Shown here: in pieces, positions 27,302 to 35,711 of the stretch
How positions within the stretch are numbered: position 1 is the stretch's first letter
How the letters are laid out: each line of letters starts with the position of its first letter
Origin: Inhella crocodyli
GTDB taxonomy: Bacteria; Pseudomonadota; Gammaproteobacteria; Burkholderiales; Burkholderiaceae_C
Reading direction: 5' to 3'
Assembly: GCF_004004565.1 (NCBI RefSeq)
Contig: NZ_SACM01000001.1
Span: forward strand, 992,001 to 1,056,000
DNA: 64,000 nt
Notes under the pieces: model-generated
Database searches by the model: none
Told to the model about the DNA's origin: nothing
Seen by the model: the letters and a program-made list of their open reading frames with translations, nothing else
Position numbers and translations under genes: made by a program

Positions 27302-28255
27302 TCAAACGGCCAAACGTTGGCGAGCAGCGGCGTACTCGGCGGCCAGGCGGGCCACCAACTGGGACGTGGGCAGCACCGCCTTCACGGCTCCGATGCCTTG
27401 GCCGCAACCCCAGATGTCCTTCCAAGCCTTGGCCGCGGCATTGCCTCCAAAATTCATCTTGCTGGGGTCACTTTCTGGCAAGTGATCGGGGTCCAGTCCG
27501 GCCTTCAGGATGGAGCCTCGCAGGTAATTGCCGTGCACCCCAGTGAAGAGGTTGGTGTAGACGATGTCGTCGCTCGTCGACGCCACCACCATGTCCTTGT
27601 AGTCCTGCGCCGCACGGGCTTCCTCGGTCGCGATGAAGGCCGAGCCGATGTACGCCAAATCGGCACCCATGGCCTGGGCGGCCAGGATGCCATCGCCCGT
27701 GCCGATCGCGCCCGACAACAACAGCGGCCCTTGGAACCATTCGCGGATTTCGGCGATCAGGGCGATCGGGTTCTTCACGCCAGCATGCCCACCCGCCCCC
27801 GTCGCTACCGCGATCAGGCCGTCGGCCCCCTTGTCGATCGCCTTGTGCGCAAAGGTGTTGTTGATGACGTCGTGAAGCACGATGCCACCCCAGGCGTGCA
27901 CGGCCTGGTTGATGTCTTCTCGCGCCCCCAAGGACGTGATCACGATGGGCACTTTGTACTTGGCACACACCGCCATGTCGTGTTCCAGGCGGTCGTTGCT
28001 CTTGTGCACGATCTGGTTGATGGCATAGGGCGCAGCCGGGCGGTCCGGGTGGGCCCGGTTGTGGGCCGCGATGCCCTCGGTGATTTCGGCCAACCACTCG
28101 TCGAGCAACTCAGCCGGACGCGCGTTCAAGGCCGGCATGGAGCCCACCACACCGGACGTGCATTGCGCAATGACCAACTTTGGCGTGCTCAAAATGAACA
28201 TCGGCGAGGCCACCACCGGAAGGCGCAGGCCTCGAAGGATCGGCGGCAAGGCCAT
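27302..28255 (-). CDS. Nitronate monooxygenase / FMN-dependent 2-nitropropane dioxygenase-like
   Basis: This 317-residue TIM-barrel flavoprotein shows the N-terminal LPVVASPMFILSTPKLVIA strand, the ALNARPAELLDEWLAEI loop, VPIVITSLGAR, the FMN phosphate-binding segment VATGAGGHAG, and LLLSGAIGTGDGILAAQAMGADLAYIGSAFIAT. These mark the NMO/enoyl-ACP reductase II superfamily; nitronate detoxification is the common assignment, but FabK-like or other oxidase activity cannot be excluded. The ATG shares one base with the acyl-CoA dehydrogenase stop (TGATG), so the two are co-translated and may act on related acyl substrates. Confidence 0.88.
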   Translation of the reverse strand: MALPPILRGLRLPVVASPMFILSTPKLVIAQCTSGVVGSMPALNARPAELLDEWLAEITEGIAAHNRAHPDRPAAPYAINQIVHKSNDRLEHDMAVCAKYKVPIVITSLGAREDINQAVHAWGGIVLHDVINNTFAHKAIDKGADGLIAVATGAGGHAGVKNPIALIAEIREWFQGPLLLSGAIGTGDGILAAQAMGADLAYIGSAFIATEEARAAQDYKDMVVASTSDDIVYTNLFTGVHGNYLRGSILKAGLDPDHLPESDPSKMNFGGNAAAKAWKDIWGCGQGIGAVKAVLPTSQLVARLAAEYAAARQRLAV

Positions 28256-30036
28256 CAGAAGGCCTCCAGCGGCAAGGCCAGGGCACTCTCGGCACCATTG
28301 AGCACGGCATCGCGCAAGGCCGCGGTGCGCGGCAGGATGTGCTCGGCGTAGAAACGGGCGGTGGTGACCTTGGCCTGCATGAAGGCCAGGTCCTCGCCCG
28401 CCGCAATCGCCTTCTCTGCAGCCAGCAGGCCCCGTGCGAGGCACCAGCCGGCCACGAGGTTGCCTGCCAACATCAGGTAGGGCACAGAACCGGCGAACAC
28501 CGCGTTCAAATTGCCCTTGCCAGTGGCCGCCAAGTAGTCGACCACGGCCTCGTAGGCTTGGCGCGCGTGACTCAAATTGGCGCGAACGGCATGGGCCGCC
28601 GTCGAGCCTTGCGCCAACTCGGCCTCGGTCGCCTCCACCAAGGTCGCCAGACCACGGGCGAATTGGCCACCGTCGCGCAGCGTCTTGCGGCCGACGAGGT
28701 CGTTGGCCTGGATCGCGGTGGTGCCTTCGTAGATGGTCAGGATCTTGGCGTCGCGGTAATGCTGCGCAGCACCGGTTTCTTCGATGAAGCCCATCCCGCC
28801 ATGGACTTGGACGCCCAAAGACGTGACCTCATGGCTGATCTCCGTGCTGTACCCCTTCACCAGGGGCACCAGGAATTCGTACAAAGCTTGCTGCGCGGCA
28901 TCTCCTTGGGCATGGCCGCGGTCGTAGGCGCCCGCCGCCATAGTGGCCATGGCCCGGCAACCTTCGGTCAGGGCGCGCATGGTCATCAGCATGCGGCGAA
29001 CGTCGGGGTGGTGAATGATCGGCGCGGCCCCTGGCAGCGACCCGTCCACCGGGCGGCTTTGCACCCGATCACGGGCGTAGCCAACGGCTTGCTGGTAAGC
29101 CCGCTCGGCCAAGGCCAAACCTTGCACCCCCACGCCGTAGCGGGCCGCGTTCATCATGATGAACATGTACTCCAGCCCACGGTTCTCATCGCCGACGAGA
29201 TAACCGATCGCCCCACCGTGATCGCCGAACTGAAGCACCGCCGTCGGGCTGGCCTTGATCCCCAGTTTGTGCTCGATCGACACACAGTGCACGTCGTTGC
29301 GCGCGCCCAGACTGCCGTCTGCGTTGACCAGCACTTTGGGCACCACGAACAAGCTGATGCCCTTGACACCCGCCGGCGCACCCGGCACCCGGGCCAGCAC
29401 CAAATGCACGATGTTTTCGGCCATGTCGTGCTCACCGTAGGTGATGAAGATCTTGGTGCCGAACACCTTGTAAGTGCCATCCCCCTGGGGCTCGGCGCGG
29501 GTGCGCACCAAGCTCAGGTCGGAGCCGGCTTGCGGTTCGGTGAGGTTCATCGACCCCGTCCAACTGCCGTCGATCATCTTGGGGATGTAGCGGCTCTTCA
29601 ACTCGTCGCTGCCGGCCGTCAGCAGGGCTTCGATCGCACCGTCGGTCAGCAAAGGGCACAGGGCGAAGCTGAGGTTGGCGCTGTTGACCATCTCTTGGCA
29701 CGCGGCGGCGATCACCTTGGGAAAGCCTTGGCCGCCAAAGTCGGCCGGGTGCACCAGACCTTGCCAACCGCCCTCCACGTATTGGCGGAACGCTTCTTTG
29801 AATCCGGGCGTCGTCTTGACGATGCCGCCTTCGTGCCAGCTCGACGGATTTTTGTCGCCCTCCCAGTTCAGCGGGGCAATGACCTGTTCGGTCAGTTTGG
29901 CGCACTCTTCCAGCACGGCCTGCGCCGTGTCCAAGCCGTGGTCGGCAAAGGCAGGCACGTCGTGCGTGAGACCGTCCAACTGCGCGAGGTGCGCCATGTT
30001 GAACAGCATGTCCTTGACGGGGGCGGTGTAGCTCAT
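28255..30036 (-). CDS. Acyl-CoA dehydrogenase, long (about 590-residue, DmdC/AcadC-type)
   Basis: The 593-residue FAD enzyme starts MSYTAPVKDMLFNMAHLAQLDGL, the N-terminal extension typical of the long class that includes 3-methylmercaptopropionyl-CoA dehydrogenase. Core motifs are LCPLLTDGAIEALLTAGS, MNLTEPQAGSDLS, FITYGEHDM, YGVGVQGLALAERAYQQAV, and the catalytic Glu in ILTIYEGTTAIQANDL. A C-terminal extra helical domain follows. It delivers electrons to ETF, encoded just upstream by etfBA. The true substrate is not readable. The gene starts only 18 bases after a strong terminator that ends etfA. Confidence 0.93.
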   Translation of the reverse strand: MSYTAPVKDMLFNMAHLAQLDGLTHDVPAFADHGLDTAQAVLEECAKLTEQVIAPLNWEGDKNPSSWHEGGIVKTTPGFKEAFRQYVEGGWQGLVHPADFGGQGFPKVIAAACQEMVNSANLSFALCPLLTDGAIEALLTAGSDELKSRYIPKMIDGSWTGSMNLTEPQAGSDLSLVRTRAEPQGDGTYKVFGTKIFITYGEHDMAENIVHLVLARVPGAPAGVKGISLFVVPKVLVNADGSLGARNDVHCVSIEHKLGIKASPTAVLQFGDHGGAIGYLVGDENRGLEYMFIMMNAARYGVGVQGLALAERAYQQAVGYARDRVQSRPVDGSLPGAAPIIHHPDVRRMLMTMRALTEGCRAMATMAAGAYDRGHAQGDAAQQALYEFLVPLVKGYSTEISHEVTSLGVQVHGGMGFIEETGAAQHYRDAKILTIYEGTTAIQANDLVGRKTLRDGGQFARGLATLVEATEAELAQGSTAAHAVRANLSHARQAYEAVVDYLAATGKGNLNAVFAGSVPYLMLAGNLVAGWCLARGLLAAEKAIAAGEDLAFMQAKVTTARFYAEHILPRTAALRDAVLNGAESALALPLEAF

Positions 30037-30053
30037 GGGGGTCTCCGAGAATG

Positions 30054-30089
30054 AAAAAGGGCGCCGGCACAAAGCTGTGGCGGCGCCCT
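30054..30089 (-). terminator. Rho-independent terminator after etfA
   Basis: On the minus strand a 9-bp stem AGGGCGCCG / CGGCGCCCT, extended by an inner CACA/TGTG pairing around a short loop, is followed by a run of five T. It lies 22 bases beyond the etfA stop and directly ahead of the acyl-CoA dehydrogenase start. Confidence 0.88.
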
Positions 30090-30110
30090 CAGGGATGCAG
30101 GTTCAGGCGA

Positions 30111-31040
30111 TCAGAGGCTGCTGACCAGCTCGGGCACGGCCGCGAACAGATCGGCTTCCAGGCCGTAGTCGGCCACGCTGAAGATCGGGGCCTCCGGGTC
30201 CTTGTTGATCGCAACGATCACCTTGGAGTCCTTCATGCCGGCCAGGTGCTGGATGGCGCCCGAAATACCCGCAGCGATGTAGAGCTGCGGCGCCACGATC
30301 TTGCCCGTCTGGCCCACTTGCCAATCGTTCGGGGCGTAGCCCGCGTCCACCGCGGCTCGGCTGGCCCCCAGCGCAGCGCCCAGCTTGTCGGCCAGGGGCG
30401 TCAGCACCTCGTTGAACTTGTCGCTCGAGCCCAGCGCGCGACCGCCCGACACGATGATCTTCGCGGCCGTGAGTTCAGGGCGATCGCTCTTCGTGGTCTC
30501 GCGGCCCACAAAGCTGCTCTTGCCAGAGTCGGCCACGGCGCTCACCGCTTCGACCGGTGCGCTGCCGCCCTGGGCCGCGGCGTCGAAGCCCGTGGTGCGC
30601 ACGGTGATGACCTTGACGGCATCCGTCGCTTGCACCGTGGCAATCGCATTACCGGCATAGATCGGACGCTCGAACGTATCCGGGCTCAACACCTTGGTGA
30701 TGTCCGTGACCTGGGCCACATCCAGCAAAGCCGCCACGCGCGGCGCGACGTTCTTGCCCCCAGCCGTCGCCGGGAACAAGATGTGGCTGTAACCACTGGC
30801 GATGGCCAGCACTTGGGCGGCCACGTTCTCGGCCAGTCCTTCGGCCAGCGACGCTCCATCGGCGTGCAGCACCTTGGCCACGCCAGCCACTTGCGATGCC
30901 GCAGAGGCGGCGGCACCAGCGTTGTGGCCAGCCACCAGCACGTGCACGTCACCCCCACAGGCCAGGCCGGCCGTGATCGTGTTCAGGGTCGCCCCCTTCA
31001 GGGAGCCATGGTCGTGTTCAGCAATGACGAGGACAGCCAT
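30111..31040 (-). CDS. etfA: Electron transfer flavoprotein alpha subunit
   Basis: EtfA holds the FAD of the heterodimer that collects electrons from acyl-CoA dehydrogenases and passes them to ETF:ubiquinone oxidoreductase. The 309-residue protein has the N-terminal [23 protein letters not shown] domain and the C-terminal FAD-binding domain with [67 protein letters not shown] and [24 protein letters not shown]. One base separates it from etfB. Confidence 0.97.
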   Translation of the reverse strand: MAVLVIAEHDHGSLKGATLNTITAGLACGGDVHVLVAGHNAGAAASAASQVAGVAKVLHADGASLAEGLAENVAAQVLAIASGYSHILFPATAGGKNVAPRVAALLDVAQVTDITKVLSPDTFERPIYAGNAIATVQATDAVKVITVRTTGFDAAAQGGSAPVEAVSAVADSGKSSFVGRETTKSDRPELTAAKIIVSGGRALGSSDKFNEVLTPLADKLGAALGASRAAVDAGYAPNDWQVGQTGKIVAPQLYIAAGISGAIQHLAGMKDSKVIVAINKDPEAPIFSVADYGLEADLFAAVPELVSSL

Positions 31041-31041
31041 T

Positions 31042-31791
31042 TCAAATCACCTTCGCTTCGTTCTTCAGCTTGCCCACCAACGTGGCCACATCGGGCACCT
31101 TGATGCCGGCGCTTCGTTTGGCAGGCTCGGTCACTTTCAGGGTCTTGATGCGAGGCGTCACGTCCACGCCCAGATCGGCGGGCTTGACGACATCGAGCGT
31201 CTTTTTCTTCGCCTTCATGATGTTGGGCAGCGTGACGTAGCGCGGCTCGTTCAAGCGCAGGTCCGTGGTGATCACCGCCGGCAGGCCGAGCTTCACGGTC
31301 TCCAGGCCACCATCGACCTCGCGCGTGACGGCCACACCGCCGTCCACGGCTTCGACCTTGCTGGCAAAGGTGCCCTGCGGCATGCCGGTCAGCGCGGCCA
31401 ACATCTGGCCCGTTTGGTTGCAGTCGTCGTCGATCGCTTGCTTGCCCAGGATCACCAACTGCGGCTGCTCCTTCTCAACCAAGGCTTTGAGGAGCTTCGC
31501 CACGGCCAGCGGCTGCAATTCAGCATCGGTCTCGACGAGGATGGCGCGGTCAGCGCCAATGGCCATCGCGGTGCGCAGGGTTTCCTGGCACTGCGTCACG
31601 CCGCAAGACACCGCCACGATCTCGGTGACGACGCCCTTCTCCTTCAGGCGCACGGCTTCTTCCACCGCGATTTCGTCGAACGGGTTCATCGACATCTTCA
31701 CGTTGGCGATATCCACGCCCGTGCCGTCGGCCTTGACCCGCACCTTCACGTTGTAATCCACCACCCGCTTGACGGGCACCAAGACTTTCAT
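31042..31791 (-). CDS. etfB: Electron transfer flavoprotein beta subunit
   Basis: EtfB pairs with EtfA and binds AMP. The 249-residue protein begins [23 protein letters not shown], with [60 protein letters not shown], and the recognition-loop region [29 protein letters not shown]. The ATG at 31791 fits the family; the frame stays open 11 codons upstream. A 24-bp palindrome lies about 85 bp upstream, in the shared region with murI. Confidence 0.97.
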   Translation of the reverse strand: MKVLVPVKRVVDYNVKVRVKADGTGVDIANVKMSMNPFDEIAVEEAVRLKEKGVVTEIVAVSCGVTQCQETLRTAMAIGADRAILVETDAELQPLAVAKLLKALVEKEQPQLVILGKQAIDDDCNQTGQMLAALTGMPQGTFASKVEAVDGGVAVTREVDGGLETVKLGLPAVITTDLRLNEPRYVTLPNIMKAKKKTLDVVKPADLGVDVTPRIKTLKVTEPAKRSAGIKVPDVATLVGKLKNEAKVI

Positions 31792-31875
31792 CACGCGCTC
31801 CTTCGTGAAACTGACTGAAATCATTCTAGGGGTCGCCCTGCTTCCTCATAGGGCGAAAGGGGCAAACGAGGGGCC

Positions 31876-31899
31876 AAAATAGAACGGTCGTTCTATTTT
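31876..31899. promoter_or_regulatory. 24-bp palindrome, probable TetR-family operator upstream of etfB and murI
   Basis: Two 11-bp complementary arms, AAAATAGAACG and CGTTCTATTTT, flank a 2-bp centre. Size and the GAACG/CGTTC core resemble TetR-family operators; fatty-acid-degradation repressors of this family control etf and acyl-CoA dehydrogenase genes in betaproteobacteria. The element sits in the 124-bp divergent space, about 85 bp upstream of the etfB start and 16 bp before murI. It could also fold as a hairpin with a T-tract, but no gene upstream on the plus strand needs a terminator. Confidence 0.65.
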
Positions 31900-31915
31900 T
31901 TGTGAAGGATGTTGG

Positions 31916-32701
31916 ATGGCGTGCATTGGGGTGTTCGATTCCGGCGTCGGCGGACTGACCGTCTTGGCCGCCTTGCGCCGTGCGCTGCCCCGTGTGCCAC
32001 TGCATTACGTGGCCGACAGCGCACACGCGCCGTACGGCGAACGCAGCCCTGAGTTCATCCGCGAGCGCAGCTTGGCCCTTGCTCAGCGTTTGATCGGGCA
32101 AGGCGCCACCTTGATCGTCGTGGCCTGCAACACCGCCACGGCCCACGCGGCCGACGCCCTGCGCGCGGCGCATCCCACGGTACCCATCGTGGGCATCGAG
32201 CCCGGCATCAAACCGGCGGTGGCGCGGAGCGCAGGTGGCCGAATCGGCGTGTTGGCCACAACCAGCACCGTCAACAGCGCGCGATTTCAAGCCCTGCTGA
32301 GCCGCCATGCGGAAGGTCGCGAAGTGACCGCGGTGGCGGCGGCAGGCGTGGTGAGCCACATCGAGCGGGGGGACTTGGACAGCCAGGCGCTGCGCCAGCT
32401 CGTGGCCCAGCACGTGGCCCCATTGAAGGCCGCGCAAGCCGACACCGTCCTTTTGGGCTGCACACACTACCCCCTCATCCGCCCCCTCTGGGCTGAGGCC
32501 CTGGGCCCGGACGTCCACGTGGTGGAGGTGGAGGACGCGGTGGCAATGCAAGCCCAGCGCCTGTGGAATGCGCAACCCACCCACATCGACAGCGGTCGCA
32601 TTTGGCTGCAAAGCACGGGAGGCCTTGAGAACCTGGGGGGCCTGGCACGTCGTGCGCTGGGCTGGGAGTCGTTCGCCCTGTCGATGGCCGGAGCAGCCTG
32701 A
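31916..32701 (+). CDS. murI: Glutamate racemase
   Basis: MurI makes D-glutamate for peptidoglycan. The 261-residue protein opens with IGVFDSGVGGLTVL, followed by YVADSAHAPYGERS and the two catalytic cysteines, Cys71 in VVACNTATA and Cys182 in LLGCTHYPL. The Asp in FDSG and His in THYP support catalysis. It is divergent from etfB and converges on the tRNA-Leu gene. Confidence 0.96.
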   Translation: MACIGVFDSGVGGLTVLAALRRALPRVPLHYVADSAHAPYGERSPEFIRERSLALAQRLIGQGATLIVVACNTATAHAADALRAAHPTVPIVGIEPGIKPAVARSAGGRIGVLATTSTVNSARFQALLSRHAEGREVTAVAAAGVVSHIERGDLDSQALRQLVAQHVAPLKAAQADTVLLGCTHYPLIRPLWAEALGPDVHVVEVEDAVAMQAQRLWNAQPTHIDSGRIWLQSTGGLENLGGLARRALGWESFALSMAGAA

Positions 32702-32707
32702 GCGCCC

Positions 32708-32799
32708 TGGTGCCCGGGACGGGACTCGAACCCGTACGGCCCTTTTCAGGAACCGGCGGAGTTTAAGTCCGCTGCGTCTACCGATTTCGCCACCCGGGC
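32708..32799 (-). tRNA. tRNA-Leu (anticodon TAA)
   Basis: A 92-nt class II tRNA on the minus strand with encoded CCA: acceptor GCCCGGG / CCCGGGC, anticodon loop CTTAAAC (TAA, reads UUA/UUG), a long variable arm, and T-arm GGGTTCGAGTCCC. It is last in the Gly-Cys-Gly-Leu cluster. Confidence 0.96.
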
Positions 32800-32815
32800 G
32801 GGCGGCGCATTGTGC

Positions 32816-32891
32816 TGGAGCGGGAAACGAGGCTCGAACTCGCGACCTCAACCTTGGCAAGGTTGCGCTCTACCAACTGAGCTATTCCCGC
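32816..32891 (-). tRNA. tRNA-Gly (anticodon GCC), distal copy
   Basis: A 76-nt tRNA with acceptor GCGGGAA, anticodon loop TTGCCAA (GCC) and encoded CCA. Its sequence is identical to the copy at 33057-33132. Confidence 0.96.
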
Positions 32892-32914
32892 AAAAACACT
32901 GACCACGAAACACT

Positions 32915-32988
32915 TGGAGGCGCGGGGCGGAGTCGAACCGCCCTGGACGGATTTGCAATCCGCTGCATAACCGCTTTGCTACCGCGCC
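32915..32988 (-). tRNA. tRNA-Cys (anticodon GCA)
   Basis: A 74-nt tRNA with acceptor GGCGCGG / CCGCGCC, anticodon loop TTGCAAA (GCA) and encoded CCA, lying between the two tRNA-Gly copies. Confidence 0.96.
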
Positions 32989-33020
32989 CCGGGGTCCCGC
33001 CCCCGGTTGGTGCCGGGGAT

Positions 33021-33047
33021 AAAAAAAGGAAGCCGGGGCTTCCTTTT
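33021..33047 (-). terminator. Terminator-like hairpin inside the tRNA cluster
   Basis: On the minus strand AAAAGGAAG and CTTCCTTTT pair around a GC-rich loop, followed by seven T. It lies 10 bases after the promoter-proximal tRNA-Gly and only 33 bases before tRNA-Cys. By form it is a good intrinsic terminator, yet three tRNA genes follow on the same strand. Confidence 0.7.
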
Positions 33048-33056
33048 CGGAAAACT

Positions 33057-33132
33057 TGGAGCGGGAAACGAGGCTCGAACTCGCGACCTCAACCTTGGCA
33101 AGGTTGCGCTCTACCAACTGAGCTATTCCCGC
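33057..33132 (-). tRNA. tRNA-Gly (anticodon GCC), promoter-proximal copy
   Basis: This 76-nt tRNA with encoded CCA is identical to the copy at 32816-32891. It is first in the cluster and is followed at once by a terminator-like hairpin. Confidence 0.96.
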
Positions 33133-33183
33133 GTCGCACTTCGATGGACAGCTCGAACAACCAAGCGCCCAACGAAGTCCTCC

Positions 33184-33213
33184 ATTCTATGCCAAATTTT
33201 CGATGGAAATCAA
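33184..33213 (-). promoter_or_regulatory. Sigma-70-type promoter for the tRNA Gly-Cys-Gly-Leu cluster
   Basis: On the minus strand TTGATT and TAGAAT are spaced 18 bp inside an AT-rich patch that stands out from the GC-rich surroundings. Predicted transcription starts about 45 bases before the first tRNA-Gly. It lies just beyond the lon stop codon. Confidence 0.55.
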
Positions 33214-33221
33214 GTGCCGCA

Positions 33222-35630
33222 TCAGTGCTTGATGGCTTCGGTCGTGGCCGCGGGCGTTTCTGCCGGCTTTGCCGCCAACTCCTCTTCCGTCAAGGGCGTA
33301 GGCGCCCTTTCCAGGGCCAACTCCAACACCGTCTCGATCCAGCGGACCGGCAAGATCTCCAAAGACTCTTTGACGTTGTCGGGGATCTCCTGCAAGTCCT
33401 TGACGTTTTCTTCGGGGATCAAAACGACCTTGATGCCGCCGCGGTGCGCTGCCAACAACTTTTCCTTCAGCCCGCCGATGGCCGTGACCTCGCCGCGCAG
33501 GGTGATTTCCCCCGTCATGGCCACATCGGCCCGAACAGGAATGCCCGTCATGGCCGACACCAAGGCCGTGGCCATGGCAGCACCCGCGCTGGGCCCGTCC
33601 TTGGGCGTGGCGCCATCGGGCACGTGGATGTGCACGTCTCGCTTCTCGAAGAGTTCGTCCTTGATGCCAAGTTGGGCCGCACGCGATCGCACCACCGTGC
33701 GTGCCGCCTCGACAGACTCCTTCATCACGTCACCCAGCGATCCGGTTCGGGTGACCAGGCCCTTGCCCGGCATCAGGGCCGCCTCGATGGTCAGCAAGTC
33801 GCCCCCCACCTCGGTCCATGCCAAACCCACCACCTGGCCGACTTGGTTCTTCTTCTCGGCACGTCCAAAGTCGTACTTGCGCACCCCCAAGAATTCGTTG
33901 AGGTTGTCTTCATTGACCGTCACAGGGGCGGTCATCTTCTTGAGCTGAAGGCCCTTGACCACCTTGCGGCAAATCTTCCCGATCTCGCGCTCGAGCGAGC
34001 GCACTCCCGCCTCTCGGGTGTAGTAGCGGATCACGCCACGCACGGCCGACTCGTCCACCACCAACTCCGCATCAAGCACGCCGTTGTTCTTGCGTTGCTT
34101 GGGCAGGAGGTAGGCCTGCGCGATGTGGACCTTCTCGTCTTCCGTGTAACCGGAAAGACGGATCACCTCCAAGCGATCCAACAGGGCCGGCGGGATGTTC
34201 ATCGAGTTCGCCGTGGCGACGAACATCACGTCGGACAGGTCGTAGTCCACCTCAACGTAATGGTCGCTGAAGGTGTGGTTCTGCTCGGGATCGAGCACCT
34301 CCAACAAGGCCGACGACGGATCGCCCCGGAAGTCCTGGCCCAACTTGTCGATCTCGTCGAGCAAGAACAAGGGATTGCGGGTGCCCACCTTGGTCAGCGA
34401 CTGCAACACCTTGCCCGGCATGGCGCCAATGTAGGTGCGACGGTGGCCCCGGATCTCGGCCTCATCGCGCACCCCCCCCAAGGCCATGCGCACGAACTTG
34501 CGACCGGTGGCGCGCGCAATGCTTTGCCCCAGCGAGGTCTTGCCCACCCCGGGTGGGCCGACCAAGCACAAGATCGGCGCTTTGACCTTGTCCACGCGCT
34601 GCTGCACAGCGAGGTATTCGAGGATGCGTTCTTTGACCTTGTCCAAGCCGAAGTGGTCTTCGTTCAGAACGTCTTCGGCCAGCGGCAGGTCGTGCTTGAT
34701 CTTGGTCTTCTTGCTCCAAGGCAGCCCGATCAAGGTGTCCAGGTAGTTGCGCACCACCGTGGCCTCGGCACTCATGGGAGACATGAGCTTGAGCTTTTTC
34801 AACTCGCCTTCGGCCTTGGCGCGCGCCTCTTTGGGCATCTTCGCGGCCAAGATGCGCTTTTCGAGTTCCTCGATGTCAGCGCCCTCTTCGCCATCGCCCA
34901 ACTCCTTCTGGATGGCCTTGACCTGCTCGTTCAGGTAGTACTCCCGCTGGCTCTTTTCCATCTGGCGCTTCACGCGGCCGCGGATGCGCTTCTCCACCTG
35001 CAAGATGTCAACCTCGTGCTCCAGCAGCTCCAGCAGCTTTTCAAGGCGCTTGGCCACGTCCGACAAGTCCAAGACCGACTGCTTGGCCTCAAGCTTCAAT
35101 TGAAGGTGCGCGGCGATGGTGTCGGCCAAGCGACCGGGCTCGTCGATGCCCGCGATCGACGTGAGGATCTCCGGCGGAATCTTCCGATTGAGCTTCACGT
35201 ACTGATCGAAGTGCTGCACCACCGCGCGACGCAAGGCTTCGATTTCAGGCGCCGCCACGGCATCTGGGCCGATCGGCAGGACCTCGGCCACGAAATGGTC
35301 TTGCTCTTCCCGAACGCGGCTGGCGCCGGCGCGCTGCAAGCCTTCGACCAGCACCTTCACGGTGCCATCGGGCAACTTCAGCAACTGCAAGATGGTGGAC
35401 ACGCAGCCGATGTCAAAAAGATCTTCGGCCTTGGGCTCGTCTTTCGCGGCCGCCTTCTGGGCCACGAGCATGATCTGACGCCCCGACTCCATGGCCGCTT
35501 CCAGGGCCTTGATCGACTTGGGGCGCCCCACGAAAAGGGGAATGACCATGTGGGGAAACACCACCACGTCCCGCAGGGGAAGCAACGGGAGGGTGATGGG
35601 CTCAGAGGGCAGCAGGGCTTGACCTGACAT
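33222..35630 (-). CDS. lon: ATP-dependent protease Lon
   Basis: LonA degrades misfolded and regulatory proteins. The 802-residue protein has the N-terminal substrate-binding LON domain (LPLLPLRDVVVFPHMVIPLFVGR), a long coiled coil with ERRIRGRVKRQMEKSQREYYLNEQ-type text, the AAA+ Walker A GPPGVGKTSL and sensor motifs. The C-terminal protease domain carries the Ser681-Lys724 dyad (Ser in PKDGPSAGAAM). The C-terminal tail is Ala/Thr/Pro rich. A heat-shock-like promoter precedes it. It is the last of the tig-clpP-clpX-lon protein quality-control genes, all on the minus strand. Confidence 0.97.
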   Translation of the reverse strand: MSGQALLPSEPITLPLLPLRDVVVFPHMVIPLFVGRPKSIKALEAAMESGRQIMLVAQKAAAKDEPKAEDLFDIGCVSTILQLLKLPDGTVKVLVEGLQRAGASRVREEQDHFVAEVLPIGPDAVAAPEIEALRRAVVQHFDQYVKLNRKIPPEILTSIAGIDEPGRLADTIAAHLQLKLEAKQSVLDLSDVAKRLEKLLELLEHEVDILQVEKRIRGRVKRQMEKSQREYYLNEQVKAIQKELGDGEEGADIEELEKRILAAKMPKEARAKAEGELKKLKLMSPMSAEATVVRNYLDTLIGLPWSKKTKIKHDLPLAEDVLNEDHFGLDKVKERILEYLAVQQRVDKVKAPILCLVGPPGVGKTSLGQSIARATGRKFVRMALGGVRDEAEIRGHRRTYIGAMPGKVLQSLTKVGTRNPLFLLDEIDKLGQDFRGDPSSALLEVLDPEQNHTFSDHYVEVDYDLSDVMFVATANSMNIPPALLDRLEVIRLSGYTEDEKVHIAQAYLLPKQRKNNGVLDAELVVDESAVRGVIRYYTREAGVRSLEREIGKICRKVVKGLQLKKMTAPVTVNEDNLNEFLGVRKYDFGRAEKKNQVGQVVGLAWTEVGGDLLTIEAALMPGKGLVTRTGSLGDVMKESVEAARTVVRSRAAQLGIKDELFEKRDVHIHVPDGATPKDGPSAGAAMATALVSAMTGIPVRADVAMTGEITLRGEVTAIGGLKEKLLAAHRGGIKVVLIPEENVKDLQEIPDNVKESLEILPVRWIETVLELALERAPTPLTEEELAAKPAETPAATTEAIKH

Positions 35631-35658
35631 GTGTGGATTCCTTCAGAAGGTCAGGCTC

Positions 35659-35686
35659 ATCTGGGGCCGGCCGCTCCAAGCACAAG
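35659..35686 (-). promoter_or_regulatory. Sigma-32 (heat-shock)-like promoter of lon
   Basis: On the minus strand CTTGTGC, a 13-bp spacer and CCCCAGAT match the sigma-32 pattern CTTGAAA-N13/14-CCCCATnT in spacing and in the CTTG and CCCC cores. Predicted transcription starts about 20 bases before the lon ATG. lon is a classical heat-shock gene. Confidence 0.55.
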
Positions 35687-35711
35687 GGCTCGACAGCAAC
35701 TGGCCAGAGGG

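Noticed and set aside
32568-35627. A 1019-codon open frame on the plus strand
   Set aside because: It is antisense to lon and the tRNA cluster; the translation is His/Gln/Leu/Val rich and shows no family motif, whereas the opposite strand has every Lon domain.
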